Notes: generated from the sequence alone by a model not told the origin. Shown: positions 47,878 to 55,541, numbered from the stretch's first letter. The stretch: DNA of 55,732 nucleotides from Sulfurovum sp. enrichment culture clone C5 (GCA_001493195.1 FAXN01000023.1:1-55732); one strand, 5' to 3'. Numbers and translations are program-made.

Positions 47878-48350
47878 CTTATAAAGTTTTGCTTTTTGTA
47901 CACATTATAGGAGTAATTCTTTTTTTGGGCGTAGGAGCTGGATCCGCATTTTATAAGCTTATGACAGATAGAAGTAAAAATATTCAAGCCATTGTAAAAG
48001 TAAATAGCATAGTCGTTTTAGCTGATTGGTTGTTTACTACCCCAGCAGTTCTCATCCAGCCTATCAGCGGTGTTGCTTTGGCTTATGTTTTAAATGTTTC
48101 TCTTATGGAGCCATGGTTGTTTGTCTCTATCATTTTGTATATTTTATCCATAAGTTTATGGTTGATAGCAGTTTATACACAGATAAAAATGAAAGATATT
48201 TCGCTTGATGCATTAGAAAAAGGCATAGAACTTGGTGATGAATATCAAAAGTATGTGAGATGGTGGATTTGGCTCGGCATCCCATCTTTTTTATCTATGT
48301 TTTTAATGATGCTCTTGATGATGTTTCATTATTGGATTGTTGGCTCGTAG
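47874..48350 (+). CDS. DUF2269-like integral membrane protein
   Basis: From ATG 47874 the protein has 158 residues with four helices (about 3-22, 42-66, 78-97, 130-152). The segments V-H-I-I-G-V-I-L-F-L-G-V-G, a central T-P-A-V-L-I-Q-P-I-S-G-V-A-L-A and W-I-W-L-G-I-P-S resemble DUF2269. The family has no known biochemical role. It overlaps the SDR/DoxX gene by four bases, suggesting a joint membrane function. Confidence 0.75.
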   Translation: MTYKVLLFVHIIGVILFLGVGAGSAFYKLMTDRSKNIQAIVKVNSIVVLADWLFTTPAVLIQPISGVALAYVLNVSLMEPWLFVSIILYILSISLWLIAVYTQIKMKDISLDALEKGIELGDEYQKYVRWWIWLGIPSFLSMFLMMLLMMFHYWIVGS

Positions 48351-48406
48351 TTGCTCTCGTTCCACCTCTCCCGAGATGGATGTATACTAAAGCTCAAAAC
48401 AAAATA

Positions 48407-48419
48407 TGACAATTTGTCA
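48407..48419. repeat. Palindrome TGACAATTTGTCA in the spacer before the toxin gene
   Basis: A perfect 6-bp inverted repeat around a central T lies in the 199-base spacer 48351-48549. A short T run follows, so it may be part of a weak terminator or an operator. Nothing else in the first 150 bases of this spacer is recognisable. Confidence 0.35.
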
Positions 48420-48519
48420 CATTTTTTACCCGTCAGCAAATAAAATCATAGAATATCATATAGAGTATTTATAGCTTTTAACAATATAGGTTAATTATTG
48501 AAATCAAATAAATACAATC

Positions 48520-48548
48520 TTGACAAACTGTATAAAATAGGATACAAT
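48520..48548 (+). promoter_or_regulatory. Promoter region of the RelE/HigB-HigA pair
   Basis: TTGACA (48520-48525) and TACAAT (48543-48548) are 17 bases apart, a good sigma-70 match. That start point would lie inside the first codons of the toxin gene (ATG 48550). TATAAAAT (48531-48538) is an alternative -10 box that would give a normal short leader. A-G-G-A at 48539-48542 is the toxin ribosome site. Confidence 0.5.
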
Positions 48549-48549
48549 A

Positions 48550-48843
48550 ATGTATGAGATAGTTACAACCGAACTATTTACTAAGTGGCTTGATAAACTA
48601 AAAGACACAAAAGCTAAAATCTCAATCGCTAGAAGGATTGAGCGAATGAGTATAGGGCTTTTTGGTGATAATAAGTTTATAGGGGATGGAATTAGCGAAC
48701 TTCGTATAGATACTGGAGCTGGCTATAGAGCGTATTATACTATTGATAATGGTAGGATTATAATTTTATTAATTGGTGGAGACAAATCTACACAATCAAG
48801 AGATATATTAAAAGCCAAAGAGTTAAAAAAGGAGTTAAAATGA
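48550..48843 (+). CDS. RelE/HigB-like toxin (addiction module killer protein)
   Basis: This 97-residue toxin has the Gp49/HigB-like pattern: T-T-E-L-F-T-K-W-L-D-K-L-K-D, R-R-I-E-R-M-S-I-G-L-F-G-D, I-S-E-L-R-I-D-T-G-A-G-Y-R-A-Y-Y, and I-I-I-L-L-I-G-G-D-K-S-T-Q-S-R-D-I. Members cleave mRNA on the ribosome. The gene precedes its antitoxin, the HigBA order, with a four-base overlap (ATGA). All family landmarks are intact. Confidence 0.9.
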   Translation: MYEIVTTELFTKWLDKLKDTKAKISIARRIERMSIGLFGDNKFIGDGISELRIDTGAGYRAYYTIDNGRIIILLIGGDKSTQSRDILKAKELKKELK

Positions 48844-49136
48844 AATTAACACACTTTGATATGTCAAAATATTTAGATAGCAATGAAGCTATTGAAGAGT
48901 ATCTCAATCAAGTATTGGAAGATGGAGATAATACAGAGTTTATAAGAGCCATAGGATACATAGCTAAGGCTAAAGGCATGAGTGCTATAGCAAAAGATAC
49001 TGGTTTAGGGAGAGAGAGTTTATATAAAGCTTTTAATGGAGATGCAAATCCTAGATTTGACACGGTAATGAAAGTAATAAAATCACTTGGTATAAAACTT
49101 TATACTCAAACGCATGTCAAAAAGGTGGCTGTATAA
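48840..49136 (+). CDS. HigA-like antitoxin (addiction module antidote)
   Basis: The 98-residue protein has the HTH of the addiction-module antidote family: F-I-R-A-I-G-Y-I-A-K-A-K-G-M-S-A-I-A-K-D-T-G-L-G-R. It continues with the diagnostic S-L-Y-K-A-F-N-G-D-A-N-P-R-F-D-T and V-M-K-V-I-K-S-L-G-I-K-L. It should neutralise the upstream toxin and repress the pair's promoter. The gene ends about 25 bases before the chimeric repeat region at 49159. Confidence 0.9.
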   Translation: MKLTHFDMSKYLDSNEAIEEYLNQVLEDGDNTEFIRAIGYIAKAKGMSAIAKDTGLGRESLYKAFNGDANPRFDTVMKVIKSLGIKLYTQTHVKKVAV

Positions 49137-49158
49137 GCAAGGTTAACAATTAAATCTA

Positions 49159-49262
49159 CTTCGGATATAGTAATAGTATATCAAATAGACTCGTATTTTC
49201 ACTATCCATCCTACTAAATATATCACAAATTATACAAGGGCATGACTTTGATGGTGCTTTTT
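49159..49262. repeat. Chimeric repeat: nif-promoter-like 24 bp joined to thioesterase-start copy B
   Basis: The 308-base gap 49137-49444 holds this composite. Bases 49159-49188 (CTTCGGA, then the 24-bp element 49165-49188) resemble 52394-52434 just before the aldo/keto reductase gene, with one mismatch in the 24 bp. Bases 49184-49262 are copy B of the 79-bp thioesterase-start repeat. Copy B keeps the minus-strand TATAAT (49229-49234) and the GTG, but no gene follows. The rest of the gap (49263-49444) is AT-rich and ends with the AGGAGGT ribosome site (49432-49438). Confidence 0.85.
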
Positions 49263-49444
49263 TGGTTATGTGACTGAAGTTTGATTTTAAAATATACGAC
49301 ACATTGGATATAATATTTTTTTAAAAAGTTGCAAATTAAGTCAATATTTACGATTAATATAACATAGTGCAAATTTTTAATTTATTTTCGTGACAATTAA
49401 ATAAGAAAAAGATAAAATATTAAAAATAAAAGGAGGTAAGAAAG

Positions 49445-50344
49445 ATGAAAGAAAACGCTACGGCACTGTCTTATTTGTTTACCCCTACTGTTTTAAAAGA
49501 GATGTATGAAAATAAATCATCTAATAAGCTTATAAATGTATTTCGAGAATCAAATATTCAAAACTTACTTTATGAAAATACAACATTAAAAGAGCTATTT
49601 GAAAATGCCTATAAGCAGTTACTCAAAACTTATAGAAATGAGTATGTTTTTAAAAATGCTATTGCTAAAAAGATTTTATTGGGTAGGCATTCTATCAATT
49701 CATCTACACTATTTACAGAGTTTAGAGTGGAAACTTCAAAAGCTGATGTTGTGATTTTTAATGGTACGACACATGTTTATGAAATAAAAACTGAACTAGA
49801 TACTATTGAGAGACTTGAAAATCAAATAGCAAATTATAAAAAAGTTTTTGAGTTTGTAAATGTAGTAACCGTAGAATCTAAAGTCAAGACTATTGAAAAA
49901 ATTATTGATGAAGATGTGGGGATACTAGTATTAACAGAACAGTACACTCTTAATACAATAAGAAAAGCAAAGTCAAACTTAGCAAAACTAGATAAAGCAT
50001 CTCTTTTTAATCTTTTGAGAAAAAATGAGTATCTAAAAATAATAAAAAAACAATTTGGTTATATCCCTGATGTTCCAAATACAAAGATTTATACAGCGTG
50101 TTTACAGTTATTTGTAACATTATCTATAAACGAAATTCATAAAATAGTTTTGCAAACTCTAAAAAATCGTGTAAGCTATAAAAATTTAGTGAGCAATATA
50201 AAACAGTTTCCAGATTCGCTTAAAGTTGCCATTTTGGAAGCAAATTTAAATCTTGAAGAACAAAAAGAGTTTTTAAAATTATTAAACACAAAGGTAAACA
50301 ATATCTTTTCACAAAGGGGTAAATATGTATCATCCATATCTTAG
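49445..50344 (+). CDS. sce7726-family PD-(D/E)XK nuclease-like protein
   Basis: The 299-residue protein matches the sce7726 pattern: a helical N-terminus, then a PD-(D/E)XK core with E92, D101 (S-K-A-D-V-V-I-F), E113-I-K115 (V-Y-E-I-K-T-E), and a helix with Q127-x-x-x-Y (R-L-E-N-Q-I-A-N-Y). The F-V-N-V-V-T-V-E strand ends the core. The predicted activity is metal-dependent DNA cleavage; the biological role of the family is not established. It is the first of three tightly packed genes, with a very strong AGGAGGT site, and overlaps the next gene by 20 bases. Confidence 0.78.
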   Translation: MKENATALSYLFTPTVLKEMYENKSSNKLINVFRESNIQNLLYENTTLKELFENAYKQLLKTYRNEYVFKNAIAKKILLGRHSINSSTLFTEFRVETSKADVVIFNGTTHVYEIKTELDTIERLENQIANYKKVFEFVNVVTVESKVKTIEKIIDEDVGILVLTEQYTLNTIRKAKSNLAKLDKASLFNLLRKNEYLKIIKKQFGYIPDVPNTKIYTACLQLFVTLSINEIHKIVLQTLKNRVSYKNLVSNIKQFPDSLKVAILEANLNLEEQKEFLKLLNTKVNNIFSQRGKYVSSIS

Positions 50345-51266
50345 AGGTAAGCAAAATGAATTAATCTTGCTAAGAGAAAATGCAAAATTGTTAAGCAGTA
50401 CAGGAATGATTCCTATTATTGAGCCAGTTAAGACAAATCTTGCTCCTTTAGAAAAGGCTATAGAGAGCTTAATGGATGAAAATGTGTCATTTGTTTTGAT
50501 TATCAATCCACGACACGGAGAGTTGAAAAATAATCCATTACCTATTTTTGATAAGATCAATAATTTAACTTCAAAAGCAAATTATGAAAATTTTACTTGG
50601 GGGTATATTGTAGATCCAAATAGTAGTCTTTTGGATGTAAAAGATTTTTTAGACAAATTCACTCAACAACCTATAACATTTATACATGATGGATTCACTA
50701 AAGGAAAAGATTTTGCAGTATTGTTAGAAGATTATTCTAATATTCGAAAACATATTTTTTTAGATAATCAAAAGTTGTATCAAAAAGCATTTAAAAAAGA
50801 AGACATAGAGAGAGTTTTAATTCGTGATGGTTTTAAAAAACAAGATGCAAATAAAGATTATCCAGAAGATGAACTTTTTTCTGAACTTCATTTAACTTAT
50901 GAAGATGAAGGTATGAATGGATTTGGAGATTTTTTAATAGTCGGAGACAATTATTCAGATGGTGGTGGACCAGCATATGCCGTTACTTTGCATTTAACTT
51001 ATATTGATAATGAAGATGATTTAATTCATATAAAACATTTTATTTCAGATACTACAAATACACCCAAAGATCCTGCTGGTAAATTTGCCGAGGCTTTAAG
51101 TAAACTTGTTGAAAGAGTTGAAGAAGATGAATTAATCTATAAAAGTGATGCATATAAACAATATAAAGATTTTTACGATAGAGAACATTTCCCAGGATTA
51201 GGTGTAGCAAAAAAGTTATCTATGCAACACCATATTGAAACATTAGCAAAATTCTTAAGTAAATAA
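50325..51266 (+). CDS. sce7725-family protein
   Basis: The 313-residue protein begins M-Y-H-P-Y-L-R-G-K-Q-N-E-L-I-L-L-R-E, the hallmark of sce7725 proteins, followed by M-I-P-I-I-E-P-V-K. It looks like an alpha/beta barrel-type fold related to the phage T4 Beta-protein group. No catalytic motif is evident. The family is typically found next to sce7726, as here. The start lies inside the upstream gene with a G-G-G-G-T ribosome site, and the stop is one base from the RES gene ATG. Function unknown; a structural or sensor subunit of the cassette is a guess. Confidence 0.8.
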   Translation: MYHPYLRGKQNELILLRENAKLLSSTGMIPIIEPVKTNLAPLEKAIESLMDENVSFVLIINPRHGELKNNPLPIFDKINNLTSKANYENFTWGYIVDPNSSLLDVKDFLDKFTQQPITFIHDGFTKGKDFAVLLEDYSNIRKHIFLDNQKLYQKAFKKEDIERVLIRDGFKKQDANKDYPEDELFSELHLTYEDEGMNGFGDFLIVGDNYSDGGGPAYAVTLHLTYIDNEDDLIHIKHFISDTTNTPKDPAGKFAEALSKLVERVEEDELIYKSDAYKQYKDFYDREHFPGLGVAKKLSMQHHIETLAKFLSK

Positions 51267-51267
51267 A

Positions 51268-52278
51268 ATGAATTGTTGCTCAAATTGTTTTAACGATGAT
51301 TTTTTATCTCAACAAATCAAAGATTTATCGAAACAAAATGGAGATTGTGATTATTGTAAAACTGAAAATATTGCAACCATTGATCCTGTAGCACTAAGTG
51401 ATTATTTTCAACCATTGATTGATTTGTATGATGTTGCAGAAGAAGGAAAATCTTTACCTGTTATGTTAAAAAAAGACTGGGTACTTTTTTCTAAACTTGA
51501 AATTGATTTAGCAAAACTATTACTAGAAGATATTTTAGAAATAAAGTTTGATGAACTATATATTCCAAAAGCAAATATCAATGTTAGTAATATTTTAAAT
51601 TGGCAAGATTTCAAAAATGAATTAAAACATGACAATCGATATTTTCCAAAAAAAGCACCAAGTTATGAGCATTTAAATGGTTTATTACAATATCTTATTT
51701 TGCCAAGTGAAATAGTTCCAAGGTACCTATATAGAGCTAGAATTAATGAAGATGATAATCCTATAACTATTGATTATATGGGTAAACCACCTGCCAAGAT
51801 ATCTACAGCAGGAAGAGCCAATCCAATAGGAATACCTTACTTATATACGGCTTCAAATATTTCAACTGCAATTGCTGAAATTAGACCTCATAAAGGTGAT
51901 GGTGTAACAGTTGCAAAGTTTGACATTTTGGAGCCTCTGAAATTAGCAGATTTAAGAAATCCAAGACAGTCAATATCACCGTTTGCATTAGATGAAGACG
52001 AACTAAACCAAATATTTTTAGATTTAGATTATCTGTGTCATTTAGGTGAAGAATTATCAAAACCTATTTTGCCGAGAGAAGCACATTTAGAATATCTATC
52101 AAGTCAATATCTTTGTGAATTAATCAAGCATTGTGGTTTTGATGGTGTGGTGTATAAAAGTTCGGTAGGAGATGGTGACAACTTTGCTATTTTTTACGAT
52201 GAAAAATTAAAGGCAAGTGAAATTGAATGGTGTAAAATTAATAATGTGAAATTTGAATTTAGTATTTTGCAAACCTAA
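51268..52278 (+). CDS. RES-domain protein with cysteine-rich N-terminal domain
   Basis: This is a 336-residue protein with two parts. Residues 1-35 have a metal-binding look (C3, C4, C7 and C27-D-Y-C30) leading into a helical region up to about 145, as in HEPN/RES N-terminal domains. Residues 150-315 are a RES domain: R156 in Y-L-Y-R-A-R, G-R-A-N-P-I-G-I-P-Y-L-Y-T-A, E204 in I-A-E-I-R-P, and S278/S279 in Y-L-S-S-Q-Y-L. Single-domain RES toxins destroy NAD+ (phosphorolysis or hydrolysis). No Xre-type antitoxin accompanies it; instead it closes the sce7726-sce7725 cassette. Confidence 0.82.
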   Translation: MNCCSNCFNDDFLSQQIKDLSKQNGDCDYCKTENIATIDPVALSDYFQPLIDLYDVAEEGKSLPVMLKKDWVLFSKLEIDLAKLLLEDILEIKFDELYIPKANINVSNILNWQDFKNELKHDNRYFPKKAPSYEHLNGLLQYLILPSEIVPRYLYRARINEDDNPITIDYMGKPPAKISTAGRANPIGIPYLYTASNISTAIAEIRPHKGDGVTVAKFDILEPLKLADLRNPRQSISPFALDEDELNQIFLDLDYLCHLGEELSKPILPREAHLEYLSSQYLCELIKHCGFDGVVYKSSVGDGDNFAIFYDEKLKASEIEWCKINNVKFEFSILQT

Positions 52279-52322
52279 CAATTTAATGAGCAAGTAATAA
52301 ATAGCACCTTTGCAATATTCTT

Positions 52323-52350
52323 ATTTTTATGTTTATACACTAATAAAAAT
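52323..52350. repeat. Inverted repeat ATTTTTAT/ATAAAAAT after the RES gene
   Basis: Perfect 8-bp arms at 52323-52330 and 52343-52350 with a 12-base loop. It lies 45-75 bases upstream of the sigma-54 promoter. It could end the RES transcript weakly or form part of an activator or IHF site. No TGT-N10-ACA NifA site was found nearby. Confidence 0.3.
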
Positions 52351-52395
52351 GAATTTGAGGATTCAGTAATAAATGATTTTTTAAAAACCTCGCTT

Positions 52396-52411
52396 CGGAA
52401 CGATTTTTGCA
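52396..52411 (+). promoter_or_regulatory. Sigma-54 (RpoN) promoter of the nif-associated operon
   Basis: CGGAACGATTTTTGCA matches the -24/-12 consensus TGGCACG-N4-TTGCA at all but two positions. The key GG (52397-52398) and GC (52409-52410) have the required 10-base spacing. Transcription should start near 52422, about 46 bases before the aldo/keto reductase ATG. Activation by NifA is inferred. Confidence 0.75.
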
Positions 52412-52434
52412 TATAGTCATAGTATATCAAATAG
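52411..52434. repeat. 24-bp direct repeat, right copy
   Basis: ATATAGTCATAGTATATCAA plus ATAG recurs at 49165-49188 with one mismatch. It covers the predicted start of the sigma-54 transcript. The two copies bracket the sce7726-sce7725-RES cassette. Weaker similarity (GTATTT and ATCCAT) continues beyond this copy. Confidence 0.75.
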
Positions 52435-52467
52435 TAGTATTTGTAAATCCATTATGATAGAAGAAAT

Positions 52468-53580
52468 ATGAACTGTGCAACACCTGAGGGAACTTATCAA
52501 TTTGCTAAGCATTTTAATGATTATAAAGATTTTTATACAAAATCAAATAATTTAGTGTTTTCCAAACTTGGAATCGGTACTTTTAACAAAGAACCATATA
52601 AGGAAGAAAATTATCTGTTTCATTATATAGAAGGTATAAAACAGGCTGTGCGTAGTGGCATAAATCTCATTGATACAGCTTCAAACTATCGCTATGGGGA
52701 GAGTGAAAAAGAGATTGGTACAGCTTTACAAGAACTCTTTGCATCAGATGAAATCACAAGAGAAAATGTCATAGTTTGTTCAAAGGGTGGTTTTATACAA
52801 CTCTCATACCCATTTCCCAAAAATCCATATGAGTGGATTAACGAAAATATCATAAACGCAAAATTAGCTTTGGCAGAAGAGATTGAGCTTGATCAACACT
52901 GTATGACTCCAGATTTTTTAGAGTATTCTTGTAAAAAATCGTTAGAAAATTTACAACTTTCTTGCCTTGATATATATTTTTTGCATAATCCAGAAATGCA
53001 ATTAGCCAGACTTGGCGAAGAGGCTTTTTATGAAGAGATAGAAAAAATATTTATTCGTTTTGAAAAGTTAGCAGATGAGGGATTGTTTAAATATTATGGT
53101 GTTGCTGTGTGGAATGCATTTATATTAGACTTTAGTGAGACAGAATATATCAGCTTAGAAAAATTAGTCAGAATTGCACAAAAAGTTGGTGGGGAAAACC
53201 ATAGATTTAGGTACATTCAAACACCTTTTAATATCGCTAAAACGCAAGCTTATAGTGTAAATACCCAAAAAGTGAACGATGAGTCTTGTACGCTTATTCA
53301 AGCAGCGCGAAGATTGGGAGTTGATATCATAAGCAGTTCGTCTTTATTGCAAATGAATTTATTTAAAAAATCTTTCAATAGAGAAGTCGGTTTTATACTT
53401 GATGAAAGTATGACGCTTAAAAATGATATTCAGCTAGCACTGCAATTTGTTCGTTCTACATCAGGAATAATTAGTGGCTTATTTGCATCAAAAGTGCCTG
53501 TAAATATCAAAAACAATATCAAGATAGCATCGATTAAGGCAACACCGCCAAGTCGATACAATCTTCTATATAGGCTTTAA
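52468..53580 (+). CDS. Aldo/keto reductase of the nif region
   Basis: The 370-residue AKR-fold enzyme has L-G-I-G-T-F, catalytic D69 in L-I-D-T-A-S, Tyr76 in Y-R-Y-G-E-S-E, K106 in C-S-K-G-G-F, and the histidine in Y-F-L-H-N-P-E. A short extra N-terminus (about 28 residues, with M-N-C-A-T-P-E-G) precedes the barrel. It is the first gene behind the sigma-54 promoter and is one base from the flavoprotein gene, which indicates joint expression under nitrogen-fixing conditions. Aldo/keto reductases are known as optional members of nif clusters; the substrate is unknown. Confidence 0.85.
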   Translation: MNCATPEGTYQFAKHFNDYKDFYTKSNNLVFSKLGIGTFNKEPYKEENYLFHYIEGIKQAVRSGINLIDTASNYRYGESEKEIGTALQELFASDEITRENVIVCSKGGFIQLSYPFPKNPYEWINENIINAKLALAEEIELDQHCMTPDFLEYSCKKSLENLQLSCLDIYFLHNPEMQLARLGEEAFYEEIEKIFIRFEKLADEGLFKYYGVAVWNAFILDFSETEYISLEKLVRIAQKVGGENHRFRYIQTPFNIAKTQAYSVNTQKVNDESCTLIQAARRLGVDIISSSSLLQMNLFKKSFNREVGFILDESMTLKNDIQLALQFVRSTSGIISGLFASKVPVNIKNNIKIASIKATPPSRYNLLYRL

Positions 53581-53581
53581 A

Positions 53582-55231
53582 ATGATACATGATGTAATCG
53601 TAATAGGTGGTGGAATAGGTGGGCTCATGGCAGCCATAGAGGCAAAAACTCCAGCAAATAGAGTAGCACTTTTGACAAAAGGAAATCTTTTTAAATCAAA
53701 TAGTGCACTTGCAAGTGGTGGCATAAATGCTGTATTGAATCCATACAATACCAAAGATATTCAAAGTCATATAGATGATACTACAAAAAGTGCTTATGGA
53801 TTGGGTGATAAAAATAACATTAAATATATGTGTAATCAAGCTCCATCTATTATAAAAAAATTAACGCAATATGGAGTTAATTTTGATAAAGATGAAAGTG
53901 GAAATATAGCCCAAAGAAGCTTTGGAGGAGGAAGTGTAAGACGAACTTGTTTTGTAGGAGATACCACAGGTTCACAAATCATTCAAACTCTAATAAAGAA
54001 AGCTAAAGAGGTTGGGGTAACTTTTATAGTAAATAATTTTGTTATGAATCTAACTACATATAATGGCAAAATAAGTGGAGTTGTTGCCTTGCGAAGATTT
54101 GACTCTTCAGTCGTTGTCTATCCTGCTAAAAGTGTTGTTTTAGCTGGCGGTGGATATGCTGGAATATATCGTGGATTTAGTACAAATGCAAGCGATTATA
54201 CAGGAGATATGTTGGCAATCGCTCTAAGAGCAGGACTTCGTCTTGTGGATATGGAATTTGTACAATTTCATCCAACTGGATTTGTTGCTACAAGTTACCT
54301 TGTAAGTGAAGCTGCAAGGGGAGAGGGAGGCTTTTTAGTCAATAGTGATGGAGATAGGTTTGTAAATGAACTCGACAAAAGAGATGTTGTGGCAAGAGCA
54401 ATAAACGAGCAGATAAGTTTAGGAAAGAAAGTTTTTATTGACCTTAGGCATTTAAGTAAGGAGTTGATTGAAAAAAAATTACCATCACTTTATAAGTCCG
54501 CATTTTTGCAAGCAGGAATTGATTTGGCTACTGAGTTATTGCCCATAAAACCTGTCGCTCATTATACAATGGGTGGAATTGAGGCAGATGGAGTTGAAAC
54601 TGATATAAAAGGACTTTTTGTTTGCGGTGAGTGTGCATCTAACGGCGTACATGGTGCAAATAGATTGGGCGGAAATTCTCTACTAGAAGGGGCAGTATTT
54701 GGAGAATTGGCAGGCAAAAAAGCATTGGAAAATAGCCATAAAGCGGATTTTTTACCTATAGACTATAGTGAAGTTATCAAGGATATAAAACTTGTTGATA
54801 AGATTTTTGATTCCGAAACAACGAAAAATTTTAATGCCATGAGGATAAGTCTAGGCAAAATGATGTTTTTAAATGTCGGTATAGAGAGAAACGAAGATGG
54901 TTTGGCAAAAGCGTTTGATTATATAAGTTATCTTAGGAGCGAAGTTCCAACACTTCATTGTATCCATAAGGAGAGAACGAATAATGTAGAGTTGATTTCT
55001 ATTTTGGAGCTTAGAAACTCTATCGAAATTTCAGAAGCCGTAATCTTGTCTGCATTAAAACGCAAAGAGAGTAGAGGTGCTCACTATAGAAGTGATTATA
55101 ATATTGACAATCAAGAGTATAAAAAATCTATAGTTATAGAGGAGCTTAAAAGAGGGATATTAAGAGCACATTTTAAAGAAAATAAGTTTTTATATAGTAT
55201 AAGAAAACTTTTTAAACAAAAAGCAATTTAA
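53582..55231 (+). CDS. L-aspartate oxidase/fumarate reductase-like flavoprotein
   Basis: The 549-residue FAD enzyme of the succinate dehydrogenase/fumarate reductase/NadB family has G-G-G-I-G-G-L-M-A-A, S-A-L-A-S-G-G-I-N-A, E-F-V-Q-F-H-P-T-G, S-E-A-A-R-G-E-G-G-F-L and the catalytic-region H-Y-T-M-G-G-I. G-V-H-G-A-N-R-L-G-G-N-S-L-L-E is closer to fumarate reductase (N-R-L-G-G-N) than to NadB (N-R-L-A-S-N). It has no iron-sulfur or membrane partner subunit. It sits between the reductase and nifT, so a redox role in nitrogen fixation is inferred rather than NAD synthesis. Confidence 0.82.
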   Translation: MIHDVIVIGGGIGGLMAAIEAKTPANRVALLTKGNLFKSNSALASGGINAVLNPYNTKDIQSHIDDTTKSAYGLGDKNNIKYMCNQAPSIIKKLTQYGVNFDKDESGNIAQRSFGGGSVRRTCFVGDTTGSQIIQTLIKKAKEVGVTFIVNNFVMNLTTYNGKISGVVALRRFDSSVVVYPAKSVVLAGGGYAGIYRGFSTNASDYTGDMLAIALRAGLRLVDMEFVQFHPTGFVATSYLVSEAARGEGGFLVNSDGDRFVNELDKRDVVARAINEQISLGKKVFIDLRHLSKELIEKKLPSLYKSAFLQAGIDLATELLPIKPVAHYTMGGIEADGVETDIKGLFVCGECASNGVHGANRLGGNSLLEGAVFGELAGKKALENSHKADFLPIDYSEVIKDIKLVDKIFDSETTKNFNAMRISLGKMMFLNVGIERNEDGLAKAFDYISYLRSEVPTLHCIHKERTNNVELISILELRNSIEISEAVILSALKRKESRGAHYRSDYNIDNQEYKKSIVIEELKRGILRAHFKENKFLYSIRKLFKQKAI

Positions 55232-55250
55232 TCAAAAAAGGAATAAAAAA

Positions 55251-55460
55251 ATGGCAAAAGTAATGTTAAGAGAGCAAAATGGAGAGATATATTTTTATAT
55301 TGCAAAGAAAGATATGGAAGAGACCATAGAAACTATTGAGTTTGATGGTGATGAAAAATGGGGTGGTGAAGTAGAGCTTAGCAATGGCGAAATATGGTGG
55401 ATAGAGCCAGGAGTTAAAAATTTACCAAAAGAAGAAAATTGTAAAAAAATATCAGACTGA
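55251..55460 (+). CDS. nifT: NifT/FixU-family protein
   Basis: The small 69-residue protein matches NifT: M-A-K-V-M-L-R-E, Y-I-A-K-K-D-M-E-E-T-I, K-W-G-G-E-V-E-L-S-N-G and the late N-L-P-K. NifT is usually encoded beside nifHDK or nif accessory genes; its role is unclear and it is dispensable in Klebsiella. It lies 19 bases after the flavoprotein gene with an AAAAAGGA ribosome site and confirms that the right end is a nif cluster. Confidence 0.85.
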   Translation: MAKVMLREQNGEIYFYIAKKDMEETIETIEFDGDEKWGGEVELSNGEIWWIEPGVKNLPKEENCKKISD

Positions 55461-55541
55461 TTAATTTATAATCAATAAAACTGTTTCTTATTGTGACAAG
55501 AAATTGTATAATAAATAATCAATAATAAGAAAGAGGATTAT

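Noticed and set aside
52300-52320. GCAC ... TTGCA resembling a second sigma-54 promoter
   Set aside because: The spacing between the GC-type elements is far too short and the GG of the -24 element is missing. The site at 52396-52411 fits properly.
46429-52434. Insertion sequence or integrase explaining the repeats
   Set aside because: No transposase, integrase or recombinase gene, and no terminal inverted repeats, were found within or beside the segment.
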